Positions 37,728-52,099 of a DNA stretch of 64,000 nt are shown one piece after another. The notes beneath the pieces were generated by a model. The model was not told where the DNA came from, searched no databases, and saw nothing but the letters and a program-made list of their open reading frames with translations. Made by a program: the position numbers and the translations under genes. This DNA comes from Panonychus citri. Its lineage: Eukaryota > Arthropoda > Arachnida > Trombidiformes > Tetranychidae. Numbering within the stretch: position 1 is the stretch's first letter; every line of letters starts with the position of its first letter. The stretch spans positions 1,550,001-1,614,000 of the forward strand of contig NW_026515416.1 of NCBI RefSeq assembly GCF_014898815.1, given 5' to 3'.

Positions 37728-40700
37728 TCCTTTTCATCATGATGAGATTCCCCAAGTTACTACCCACTATTTCATGTTGTAATATCCTTTCAACTGAATC
37801 ATTTGTCTATATGAATGAATAATGAAAAGTTTCATTGAAAAAAAACTCTAAAACTTGTTTTCAAAAGCAAATCAAAATTGATTGTTTATAGTTAAACCTA
37901 TAAAATTTACAGTTATAAAAATGATGATGAGTGAAGATAAAAGGGAGAGAGACTTGTGGGAGCTGTTATGTTTTACAGTTTTATCATCGTAATCATTAGG
38001 GTGATATTATTATTATTTTATCATTGTTGTTGTTTGGGTTACTTAGAGTGGGAAAGTAATTGGGAGATTCAAATGTGGGGGAGTTTTTTTGGATGATAAG
38101 GATGATTAGGGTGAGGGCTGATTGTACAGGGAGGCTGCTTGGTTTTATAATCTTATGTATTAAAAACTGGTAACATTGTGAATTATTGAAGAGAGTTGAA
38201 GCTTCTGTAAAAATGTTAAAAGGAGGAGGATGAAAGTGAGGGTGGATGAAGATGGAGATGAAGATGAAGATGGAGGATGAGGATGAGGATGATAAAGATC
38301 CAGATGAAGATGAAAATTGATGACTTTTTCTTTGGATATAAAATTTTTTCTTCTCTTTCTTTATCATTATTATTTTATTATTGTCACATCAAAGTTTGTT
38401 TTTCAATGTGTGTAAAATTTGTGATACATTATTGGTAAGCTGAAGCTGAAGATGATAATGAGAGAGAGAGAGAGAGAGACCGGTGAGTGGGAGGAAGACG
38501 TGACTGGACATTTGTGAATGGAGGGGAAATTTTCCTTTAAGGGGATTGAAAAAAGGTTATCATTATGGAAACTCAATTGCATTAAATTTTATGGGGTGAG
38601 AGATGATGAAGGCAAGGGTGGGGTAGGTGATGAAGAGGAAGGAAGATGACTGAGAGAGTCTTGAATCAACAATTTCAATGATGATAAAGTATTATCATCA
38701 TCTTGCTTTCTATTTTTCATCAGCTTATTCATCCTCCTCATCACAAACGGATGATGATAAAGGTATTTTTATCCTTGGTCAAAAATAGACGAAAATGAGT
38801 CAAGACTTTTTCTCTTCATTCATGATGCGTGTTCATTTCATTCATCTCTCTCGCTCTCTCATCTTCTCTTTCTTAAACCAAAAAGATTCTCCAAAAAAAA
38901 AACATCACTTCTCATTCACATTTGATTCCAAATCTTTAACCAACATCATTTATCACTACAGAAGATAAGAGAACTGAGTGAATTGTGGTGATGATTAAAT
39001 AAGCATGATATTGAATCTGAATCAGATTGAAATTCATCATGAAAAAAAGTTTCACATTAGTAATGGATTTACAATCTAACAATCTCAAGATGAATAACTT
39101 TTTTTTTACTTATCATCTTCATCATGGATGATCAAAGGTGTTTTCATCCCAAAACTTTGTTCATGATGATGATTCTTGAATAACGTGATTACCTGTAATA
39201 ATTTTCATCTTATTTGATAATAACAATCAACGATTATGTTGATAACAAAAACTAAACATGAGATTCAAATAGCAATCGAAATGAAAAAAAAATTCTTCAT
39301 AAAAGTTTAATCATCTTTTTGTTTTTCATGGTCATCAGAATGACCATTAAACCAATGAAATCGATCACGACCAATACCTGAGTTGGAATGACCATTAAAA
39401 CATTTTGGAAAAGTTGATTTTTGCTCATTTTTTGTTTCGATTACGTGATAACTTGAAGTTACTTTCAATGGAACTGGACAAAGGTCAGTTTCAATTTTCT
39501 CCTCTCATCTCCATCCCTTATCTTAATCATCTTCATCTTCATCTTTCCATTTCCTCTTCACTTGTGGTTGATATTATATTTTTTTTTCTGTTTCGATATT
39601 TTCAAGACAATAAACACAAAACCGGAAATCATTTAAAGATATTTCCTCATCAATTCCGTTTCCTTAATTCATAAAAATAATATTGATAATCCAATGGATG
39701 GATATCATTTAATGATGGTCAAGATTAAATTAGGATTGTAAATGATGATGATGATGATTGGAATTGTGAGAAGCAATTAAATTAAATGAGCCATTTGTTG
39801 TTGTTGTTGATTTAAGATGATAATTTAAAAATAAAAATAAAGGCTCAAGGTGGAAGTGGAAATGGACAATGATGAGGATGAAATAAGGAGGAGGAAGTGA
39901 AGTGATAGGAGGAGTTTGAAACAATTTCGCAAACTCAATTGAAACTTGACATGAAGAAAATGAAGTAATAGAAAAGAAGATCGATAAAGTTTTAAAAACT
40001 GACCCTAACTGACCAATGGCTAAATAAATGAACATAAAATACTGACCAGAATCTAAAGTGCAGCAAAACTAATCAACAAGAGTTATAAGTAAATGTCTCT
40101 CAACTTAACAAGTAAATTAAATTAAATTGAAAATTCATACGATAATATTAATCATCTCAGCTAATCATTGATATCATGTAACAGAGTTTTCAACATATTA
40201 TATATGAAAAATAAGTTGAAATTCAATATTTGCACCATGGAACTTTTTTTACCTCCAAGAATTTGAAACTTGCGTGATAACCTTTCTTTTTATGATACAT
40301 TTTCCTCCTCCTACTCTCTCACCATGAACCATTTTTTGCTCTCTCTCTCTCTCTCTCTCGCGTCCTCATCCCTCTCTTGCAAGTTTATCACCTTTAGTTT
40401 TCATCCATAAATTAACTTTGAACAAACAAAGTATCTTGAGAAACAGGAAAGATGCTCCTAATACATAATCTTTATCCTCATCATCATCAGTTGCAGCAGT
40501 TTGGATATCACTTTGTTTTTAGCTTCACTCAGCACTTTAATTCATCAAAATGATGATGATGACCAGATCATAAAAGTGACCAGTTTCTGGTGTAAAAGGA
40601 CAATACAAAATTTTTTTATATCTTTGATTCCTTTCACTTTTTTTCATTGCATCTTCCTCCACCTACACCTCCTCCTCATCCTCCTCCTCTTCCTCATCCT

Positions 40701-40840
40701 CCAATATCACATACAGTTTGATAGTTATTATTTTCAGGAATCGCCTGGTCATCTCAAGCTCACCAATGGTCAATAGTAAATGATAAAGTGATGAAAGTGT
40801 CTGGTCAAGTTTTTTTTTCAGTATAAAACAACAGGAGACT

Positions 40841-40897
<57 letters not shown>

Positions 40898-42412
40898 TAA
40901 AAGTCTCAGGGAGTAAAAGTATCGAAAAGTTTTTGAAAGAGAGAAAACGAAATTGATGATGATGAAGGAGGAGGAGGAGGATGGAAACGAGAAAGAGACT
41001 TTGCCGTATCATCTTTAATGGTCATCATCATCATTCTCACAAAACTGACCTTTACTTTTTTTCTTTTCGATTCAAAAAAAAAAGATAAATAACCTTAATA
41101 CATTATTAGATTTTCGGTTTTTCTTTTCGCGCAAAAACAAAACTGGTTCATAAGAATCGAACCCAATAGACTTTTTGTAATTTTTCATTCTGAACTTTTT
41201 TCCATTTCATATCAATTCCTTTATCCTATCATCATCATCATCTACCTCACCCACTCGCCTCCTCATCATCTTTACCCTCCTCCTCCTTTTCCCTCCCTCT
41301 CCCTGTTTCTCGCTTGTTGTTGGCTTCTGATCTTCAATATATTTTATCCTCCTTGGAGTCATTTTCGATCTCATCTTATAACATTTTTTTTCACTCTCAA
41401 CATTTTATCTTCTCTTTCTCATTCTCCTTCTTTTTTATTCTTTTCTCTTCCTTCATCTTTTTTCATCTCTTTTTCTCCTCCCACTCTTGATTCACTTTTT
41501 GAAAAATCGATTTTCTCATTTCTTTTTTTTCTATCTTGGAGTTTTTTTTTCATTTTCTTCTTTTCTCTTATCATCCTCATCTTTCAACCTTATTTTCAGA
41601 ACTTTTCTCATCATTCTTATCTTCCTTCTCTTTCTACATTTTATCTTCACTTTATCATCTTTGCTTCTCTCACTTTGAACAGTTATCATCTCTTTCTTTT
41701 CATGTTTGGAATTTCTCTCCCTCTTCTAACAAAAGGTCAGAGAGAGAGAGAGAAATCAAAAGGATGAAAAGATAGAGAAATATAAGGATGAGAAGGACAA
41801 TATCAATTCTACCGATGACCATCACCATGAAGAGGATTCAGATTGCAGTTTTTTCAGTTTTTCAGTTTCCATTTTTGTTCTTGTAACATCATCATGCTTT
41901 TTCATCTTCGTTCTCATTTATCTTCCCTTTCTTCCTCATCATCTTTTATCATCTTCCATACTTGTTTCCAGTTCAATTTATTTTCTTAAGGATACAAAAC
42001 TCATAGGAGATAAAATGTATTTTCCACATAGATGAACAATGTTTTTTTATTTCATTTCTTTTAACATCAAATATATTATTTCCTCTTCATCTTCCTTATC
42101 ATCTCTTGTCCTCCATCTTCCCTCCCACTGAACACACACCTAATTACATCCTCATCCAATTTCATCATCATCCTCATTCCCATCGCTGAACTAAAAATTA
42201 ATTTTCATTGGCTGGTTCAATTCAATTACACCAAAGAGTCAAATCAATCAACATCAACCCAAGCAACAAAAACAACAACAACAACCAAATTGATATACAA
42301 AATTATAAATCAATAAAACTTAACCATTGAACAATTAAATCGTTACAATTTCAATCAAATTAGTCAATTAAATTATCAATCGATAAAAAAAGTTATTGAA
42401 CTTTCGATTAAA

Positions 42413-42446
<34 letters not shown>

Positions 42447-43350
42447 AACTGACCATTGAAAAAAGAAAAGGAAAAATTAACTGGACAATGATTCCAATGA
42501 TTCCAATGAATCTGATAATGATCATGATCTCATGATAATGTCTTTTAAAAAGCAATTTGAGGTTAACTTTATATTTTTATCTTCACTTTATATTGGATAA
42601 TGTTTCATGGTTGACATGATTCAGTCTGATTCTCAGTTATATAATTAGTTTCAATGATAATGAAACTCAATCATTAGAAACTTTGTTTTTTTTGTTGGTT
42701 AATCGAAATGGTTTAGAAATTTTAATCACGTTAAAGGATAAGGATTAAGAGGATTTGGAGTGATGATAATGATGAGAAATATTAAAATTATGTTGACTTT
42801 TTGTTCTGATATCGTTTCAATTGAGTTAAGATGCGTGTTGAATCAGTTTATTCAGAATAATGAAACTTTTCAACTCTTCGTGATGAGACTTTATGAAAAG
42901 TTTTCTCTCTCCATTATATTAATCATGATGATGATTATGACCAGTTAAGGATGATAAAAGAGAGAGAGAGAGCAAGAGAGATGATGATCAACCCCTGAAA
43001 ATATGAAAATTGCATGAACAGATTCAAATTACCTAACTGGACATTGAGATATGAGTAAAATGATTTATAATCAATCAACAATCATCATCATTGAATTCAT
43101 TGTCTTGACAATTAATTGTTGATCATTTGAAACATTGTTATCGTAGCTCAATGAATTTATATCTATATTACATGTAACTAATTATCTTGATGATGATAAT
43201 GATGGATAAGAGGAAGTAGTGGGAGTGGATGGAGGTTGTTTAAGGGTGTGGACATAGATTTAGATGTTAATATCAATTGAAAGTTTCGGATTAATCTGTG
43301 AACAGAAAATTGTGAAAAAAGTATTGATCAAGATACGATTTTGGATAATA

Positions 43351-43405
<55 letters not shown>

Positions 43406-46400
43406 CATCTTAATCTTCATCACCTTTTAAATGTTGATCAATTTAACTTAAGCTCTTAAACTTTTTTGTTCGTCCTCTTGTCTAAGCTTCACACTGAGAG
43501 TTCATTTTTATCATGGATTCAGGTGAAAATTTCATTGCACACCCACTCAGTTACTCTCACACTTTATCTGTATTTCCTTATTTTCATCCTGTATTCCAAA
43601 TTTCATGGAGAAGAAAAAATAAATGAGATTAAGATTTTGCTCCATCTCCATCTCCATCACTCTCTCTCTCTCTCACTCTTTATCTTCTTCTCATCTTGTT
43701 TTATCCTCTGTCTTCATCTTCCCAAAAATTATCTCAGAAATAATTCTGATCAACTTGAAACTTGTTAATTTAAGTAATGATGAAAATTTAATTTCATCAT
43801 CAACCTAAATAATTGATCATCAAGATAGAGATTGAAATTGGTGATGAAAATGGATGATCAACAATAGGTGAGAAAGAGAAAAAAATAGCAAAAGAATTAT
43901 AATCATCATTGTTATTATCATGATTATTATATCATCGATTGTTCAAGAATACTGAAAAAATGTTCTTTTTTATATCGAAAGTGAAAGTAAATTGTGTTTG
44001 CAATATAATCCGTTTGATGGAATCGCATTACTTTTTTATCATCATGAAATTCATGAAGAAAAATGATGAGAAAAGAGAGAATGAGAGAGTAAGAGAGAGA
44101 GAGAGACGATGATTATCATCATGATGAGAACCTGGAAGGCTTGAAGTAATCATGGAAGATGAAGGAAAGAAAATGCAACAATATATAAAGAGAAAGTTTT
44201 TTTTTCTTTTTAATCCAAACTAAATTGACTTTTCTATCAAAAAAACAAACTTATCACCTTTTTTTCATCATCTTTCCATCTTCATCCTTTATCTTCAACA
44301 TCATCATCTCCTCTGGCGAGAATCTTCATCTTCCGTTCTAAAAGTTCTAATGGGTTTTATTTTCGACAATCGATCTCATTTGAATAATTTCATTCAATTC
44401 GATATTTAGAACTTTTTTTTTCTCTTTTTCTCTTGATTTCCTTTCTTCTTGGCTGTGATTCTGTTAATTGCTATTGACTTACTTACCCTCGATTCTGATT
44501 TATTAATTGTTATCATTACGTTAATTGGTTCACTTGCGAAAATGATGATTGACATTAAAAGTTATCATGAAATTTCAAGTTTTTTCTTTTTCATCATCAT
44601 GTTGACAACTCGTTAACTCATATTTTCTGTCTTTCAACCTCATCCCTAATAATCATCATCTTCATCATTATAACCATCACCTTGGTCTTCATCAGCTAAG
44701 TCTTAAAGGCTTCATGATAAATTATCGATTGAACTTATTGTAAGACAATCAGAACTTTATACTTTATATTTCAAATGGAATAGGAAAAAAAAACAGTCAT
44801 CGGCACAGCCCATTATCTGATGTCAGAATAGTTTCAAGACAAGCATGATGATCATGATGAAAGTGAAACTTATCGTGTGAAGATGAAAACGTTGATGATG
44901 ATGACGACGAAAAGATGAAACAAAATCTTTTCAAGAAACTGACAAATAATAATGTAAAGACTCACATCTAAGATGAAGATAAAATCAGAAATAAATGATG
45001 TCCATTTAAAAGGTAAAGTGAATAAAACATCAGCAAAAAAAGTGATGAGAGAGAGAGAGAGAGATCAAAAAGTTCTGAGATGAAGAATCATCATCATCTC
45101 ATCTTTCACCATGAGGATTCATTGTCTGTAGAAAAAACTTTTCTTCAAATGCCTTCGGGTAAAAATAATCTAAAAGTGCTTCTCTTTTACTATTTTACTC
45201 AGATCATTTCAAGTTCTAAACATTATCATCATGTACATGATACGTATCATCTTCACCCCCACCATAGCATCAAAAGCAAAATAAATAAACTGAGTATCAA
45301 CACATGACCACCAACACCAACAACAACAACAACAACAACCGGACAAACATAATACATTACAAGTTTACTTTTTTTGAAGAAAAAATCAACGGAAACACTA
45401 AGACCACTGGTTACTTTGTCATTTTTCAACTCCCACAGTCTCCCACTTCCTTATCCTCCATTTTTACTTTACCAGTGACAGTCTAGATAAACATACCCTG
45501 AGGGCATATTATGTATTTGTTGTTGAATTTATGTTTCCATCCAATATCATCCTTAGAATGAAAATGATGACCTGGTATATGTCTCTTTCTTTTTCTCCCT
45601 TTCATCATCACCTCCATCCCTTTTCTATTTCCGGTTGTTATTACCTTGACTTTCTACCACCTTCGATGCACTGAAAAAGAAAGAGACGAAAAAAAAAACT
45701 CTTCTTACGACGCAAAGATCATTCGATATGCTCACCAAATCATCATCACTCTATCACTCACCAGGAAGAAGAGAGAAAGAAATAAAAATCAATTACTTTT
45801 TGGGTTATTTTTACCCAAAAATTTTCTCTTTTTCTTCTTCATCTTCTCCTCTTAACTTCCTCTTATAATCTCAATTTCCGGTTTTAAAAAGGTACCTTTA
45901 CCTGTCATGGTTAAAATTATAATCTATCAGCAAAACCATTGACCATAAAGGTAATTAAATGTTCCAACGCAACCTCAGTTATATGATATTAGAAATACAA
46001 GAATATATATTATTTGATTACAGAATTTCCCGCCAATTCATCTGAATACTGAACAGATGATTTTCAAGTTGGTCAAATTGATGAATTCTCATCTAATGAA
46101 TGAATAATTTTCACCGGGAAACAGAAAATTTGGAATCTCTTTGAGAGAATCTTAGTTTGAATCATTCATCTCGAAGATGAAACAGAAAAATAATAATAAA
46201 AACACATGAGAAAATCCCAATAACTGATAAAATTGTTGGTGAAGATGATGAAGAAATGACATGAAATGTTTCAGGGGAAAATGTTTCATCCTGAAAGATG
46301 ATGAAGAAGATGAAATGTTGACTAATAAATCTTAACCTGAATCAGTGACTACAATTTGCAATTAATTGATCCCATGTTTCTCACAACTTGTAATTCAGAG

Positions 46401-49400
46401 ACAAACGATTCTCTCATAGTTATCAATTGTTATCTTCATCTTGATGCTCATTCATTTTACTCATCACCTTGAATCTTATTGAAAAGTTTTCTTTTCCATC
46501 AAATTCTGATATCAACTCCATTCATCTCTCTCTCTCTCTCTCTCGTTTATCCTCAAATTTTTTGCTCTACAATTTTTCTCCATCATGAAAAAAAGTCTTT
46601 TCATTAATAATACTGAACATTAGTTGAACTTTTTCCAAACTTAAGATGGACACTGAACTTTTCAGAGAGAGAGAGAGAGAGAGAGATGAAAAGGGAGGAG
46701 CCATTTTTCAAATGTTCCCTCCCATTTAACATTCTCTTTCTCTTTGTATCATCATCTTTCAAGTCTCTTGTCTTCTTTTACTTTCTTTTTTTTAAAGAAA
46801 GAGATTTGACTCTTTCTTCACTTTTTACAGTTACATCATCTTCATCCTCCCTCATCATCATCATCATCATCATTATAGGTTTTATTTTACCAAAAAATTC
46901 TTGGTTTTTTCACTCTTCTTCATCTTCCTCTCTTTGATTTTCCTCTTTCATCTTCCACCCACTTACTCATCCCCTTTTTTTCATCTTCTTGTTGTCCTGA
47001 TAAAAAAAAGGATGCGGAGGGAGATGAAGAGCAAAAAGTGATGAGGATGGAGAGTGCAAGGGAGGGAGAGAAGACTAAGAATGTTAGGAAATTGAATTTT
47101 CTGTTTTTTTTATTTCTTTCCTTAAGAAGTGAAAGGAAGATGAAAAAAGATGAAGATGAAAATGATGATAATGGGGATGAGGAAAATGCTTGAAAAAGGG
47201 AGTCAGTGGGAGTAGAAAGATGAACAACTTAAGCAACTTATTTTTTAAGCTTCAACAACTTTTTGCCTTCTTTTCATCTTCATCTTCCTCGAACTATCAT
47301 CATGATGATCTCTACATTATCTTCCTTGATGATTTCTCTTTGTTCTTCTTCTTTTTTTATCTTCTCGAGTCAGAATTTTCTTTTTCTTTTCTTCCATAAA
47401 ACTTTTTTAGCTCCAATTTTTTCCTTCATCTTCATCATCATTTCTTATCATCATCTCTTTTCATCGTCATCATTATCATCAGTTAGTGAAAAATATAATT
47501 TATAGTTGGAATAAGTTGACTAAATGGACAAGCAAAAAGGGGAAAAAGTGTAAGAAGGTGAAGAAGAGGCGGAGTTTCGAGGGGGAAAAGTTCTGAAAGT
47601 TCTGAAAGTTCTGTTTCAGAGAAAGAGAAAGAGAGAGAGAGAGAAGAAAAAATTTCTCGAATTATTTTTCGTTCTTTTCTGTAGCTTTATGTTTAAAAAA
47701 AGTTTCGAAGCTCCTCCTTCTTTTATCATCATTCTCCTCCCAGTGATGTAACTTTTTTTATCCAATAAAGTGAAAGAGAAATAAAAAGATGCGGATGATA
47801 AAGATGATACGGTTTTCTCTCTCTCTCTCATCATTATCATTTCAATTTTCTTCGTTGATCTGAACAATCAGATTAATCCTTTTACTGGATCAATTTTCAT
47901 TCATGTTAACAGTAATTTAGACAAATTAATTCTGAATAATATTCTATGTAAATTGTTGGGAATTAATTTTGATTTAGATGTGTTTTTTCTAAGATAAAGT
48001 AAAAGATAAGAACCGTTTTCGATTTAGGTCCAGTATTAGAACTTTTTTTTTCCAAATCGAACAGGATTTGCTTCTCTAAAGTTTTTATTACTTCTCATTT
48101 TGACCTCATTTTCTTTTCTTTCATATTATCTCTCCCACACACATACAAACAAATAATACAAATAATACATTCAAAAGACTTTTCATCATCTTCATCTTCA
48201 TCTTCCTCATCATCAACATCATTGACCGTCTGTCAGAAATTCTATTGAACCAAACTAGAGACTGACCTCGAATCTGTTTCCTTGGTTTCTTTTTACTCCC
48301 ACATTTGTTTCTCTCTCTCTCTCCTTCTCATCTTGTTTGTCCACTGCTCTCCCTCTTCTTTATCTTCCATCATCTAAATCGTTGTCAAACACAATTTCCA
48401 CCCCTCATCATCTTCATCATCATTTGCGTTCCTAATCAAGTTACGTTGACCTCCGATTGAAACTTTATCAGATGAACTTTTCTGAATATCGAAAAAGTTT
48501 ACTTTTCCTTTTTCAATTCAAATTAATCAATAGTCGAATTCAAACTAAATGTTACTAATGATGATGGTGAGAGAGTGAGAGATGTCAGAGACCATCATGA
48601 TGATCATGTTGATGATAAACATCCCCACCCACTTTATTTGATAAAAAGTCATTTTTCAAACTCCAAACTGAATATGAATCCATTAAGAGATTCATTTTTT
48701 TCCGCCTTGACACTTACACCTTATAAATGATGTATCTTAAAAGTCATTTGCAACTTATAACTTTACTAACAAATCATTTCAATGATGATGATGATGACCA
48801 AGAGATGACCAACTAATGATTATCATGTTAATGATAAACTTGATGTCAACTTGAAAAGTGTTGATAAAATCAATCGAGAGGCTCAACAATAATAATGAAT
48901 CAATCTTGAAATTTGAAATCATTCATCATACCAAATGGTTGACAATTGATTCAACTTATTGATTAGCTAAATTTTCAATTAAATGAGTTAACAATTTTGT
49001 GATATTGATCATTTAATTGCTCAACATCACCCGCATCACTTTTATCAATAATAATGTAATGATAATAAATCAGCTTAATCATTAACCATAGTAAAAAAAA
49101 AACAGCAACAACAACAATTTGAAATTAAAACCATCGGTAAAACAATCAACTGTTAATGTAAACAATTTACATCAAGGTAACAACAATCATCTTGTGTCTA
49201 CAATTAACTGTGATTGTAATCATACAATTATAACCAATTTAAGTTAATTTTGTTTTTTTTTTCATCATGATACAGTTGATTGAAAGGCAGATTGTTTTTA
49301 ATTGTCAATTTATTCAGTGAAAATTGTTATCAACTGTATCAATATCAATGGATACAATCAATAGCTAAACAATTTGTTTACATTTTCTTGTTGATTTTTT

Positions 49401-52067
49401 TTACACACACGACAAGATGTTTTTACAGAGATGAGGATGAAGATGAGGATGACAAGAGTTACCTTTGTCACTTTTTCATCATCCGAAACCCTCATCATCA
49501 TCACATCATCTTAATTTTCAAATGTTTGTGTATGTTGATACTGTAAAGATGAAAAATCCATCAACAGAATAATCTGAAAATGAGATGATACGAAAGAGGA
49601 AGAGGAAGATGAAGATGAAGATGAAGATGAAGACGATGATGATGATGAGCTAAAGTGCTAAAGTGATACATGAGAAGATGATTTAAACCGATTTATTATA
49701 TTAAATGTATTCTTCTTGCTCATCACGTTCTCATCTTATTTAAACAAGTTAAATCCTTGTATCAACAATAAGATGATAACGATGATGATGATGATGAGAG
49801 AGATAAAAAAAATCCTCATCATTACTGATTAAATATTCAATGGAATTGAAATTTCCATTCAATCAGCTGATTTCCAATTTCAATCTAACATCAAGAATGA
49901 CCATAAGTTAATATTAGTTATCTGAATCATTATATTGACTTTTGATGATAATAATTACTATTATTGATTGTTGTTGATATTAAAAATTAATTAATTGATT
50001 AGTGATCATATTATTAACTCACATGGACTATTAATAAATTAAGTGAACCATTTATGTAATATTGTTATATGTAAATTCATTGATATGTTGTAACAATTAC
50101 ATTTTTTTTTTCATTCGATTGTCATTATATTAACCTTATTGGAGATGATTAACTTATTGTTGATAATCATCATGTTAATCAGCTATCAGATCATGATGAA
50201 AATTGAAAATTCAATTTGATTATCATATTGAATACGATCATTAATTTAGTTGAATAGTTATCATTATCATTATCCTCTCTCAATGAATTAACATCACTAA
50301 TCAATCATTAATTCATTTTGATTAAATAATATGAAATAAGAATACTAAATTAATCTTAATCAATGGGATCATTAACATCATTATCATCATTATCATCATC
50401 ATTAGATATAAGGTTAATTGTATCCAATTGAATTGGAATAATAATCAATATGATTACCAGGAAATATCATGTATATACATTTACATGGAGTTGAAATGGT
50501 GATACAGGAAGTAACATGATAAAGTTTATTAGTTTCCGGAAGTGATGAAAAGGTTTACAGGGGAAAATAATAAGTTATCATGTTAATTTCAAAGGTTATC
50601 ATCGATTTGGATAATTATTGTAATGAGAAGATGTGAAACTTTTCATTCCAAAAATTAAAGTGATAACCAAATGCTGACAATATAAATGATAATGATAATG
50701 ATGATGATGATGACGATAATCATAAGATGGAGGGAGGGAGCATGAAACCACCGAGGGAATTATTATATTTTTTTCTGAAGAAAAAAAAATTGGAAAATAT
50801 CAATTCCATGAGATGATCAATATAATTTATTTGGACTCTTTATTATTACGATGATGATGATGATGATATTAGCCAAGTGGACAAATGAGATGACCATTTA
50901 AAATGGGGATTTGAGTTGACCATCTAAAAAGCAAAATCATCTAAAGTGGGTTGAGAAATGATAATTCAGTAAATGGTTTACAAAGGGATGATGAGGATGA
51001 GAACCATGATGATAATGATGATAATAATAATAATGATGATGATGAGAAAGACTTAAATTGACTATCGGACTGTTTTCCTTGTTTTCCTTTAATCAGAGTG
51101 TCCAGAAAGAGAGATGAAGAAAAAAAATCCTAAAGTGACCATTAAAAGTGAAAATCTATTGCTTTTACATTGGAAAAGGCAACTTTATTTTTCACCACCC
51201 ACCCCAACCCACCCCACCCTCGACTGCCATTAGTTCAAATTGTGATATATTTGTTGTTATCCAATAACTGACTTACTTTCCCATTACGTTTATATATTTC
51301 TCTCTCTCTCTCTCTCTCTCTCTGTTTTTTGTTTTCTCTCTCAAAGAATAGAACTTTTTTTTTATCTTCCTCATCCACCACCCACTTTTCCTATAGAAAT
51401 AATTTTACCTCCAAGTTGAAAATGTTTTTGCAAAATTTTCACTCTTCAAATATCATCATCAGGTCTCCCTTTGCGTGATCCCTATCATCCTCTTTGCCTC
51501 CCACTGAATTTAACATTTTTCATAATTATCATCATCTTCCCTCCCTATCATTGCCATTACCGAGAGAGAATCATCTTCTTCATCATCATCATTACCACCC
51601 TTCGATTATGATTGGTCATCATCATCATCGTCTCTCTATCACTATTTTTGGTAGAGAATGAATTTTTTTTTCATTTCATATTTTCAGCATTCTTAGCATC
51701 CTTTTATTGTTATCATCTCTTTTTTTTCTGTATCTCATCAAGTGAAAACTCATGAAAGTTTCCATGATCATCGGGCCTCCAAATGCTCAGAATTGAGAGG
51801 GAAAAACTATTATCGTTATCAAAAATGTCTCAATGTTTTACTGTCCAGTGTGTAATTGCCTAGAATTTGTTTCAGGGATGAGGATGGAGAAGATGAGTTG
51901 TAATTTTCATCCTTAAATCAGTTTCTATTTTTTTCTTCATTTTTTTGTTGTTCGTTATTTTTTCCAGTTCTTTTCTTCCTCGGCATCATCTTATTTCTGC
52001 TCCATAGATTTCTTAGTTTATTTCTCATCATCATTTTCTCTATCTTTCTCTTTGTCATCTTACTCTT

Positions 52068-52099
<32 letters not shown>

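Noticed and set aside
41140..41165. GAATCGAACCC, which reads as a tRNA B-box on the minus strand
   Set aside because: Flanking bases do not pair as a T-arm, and no A-box or acceptor stem is found at the expected distance.
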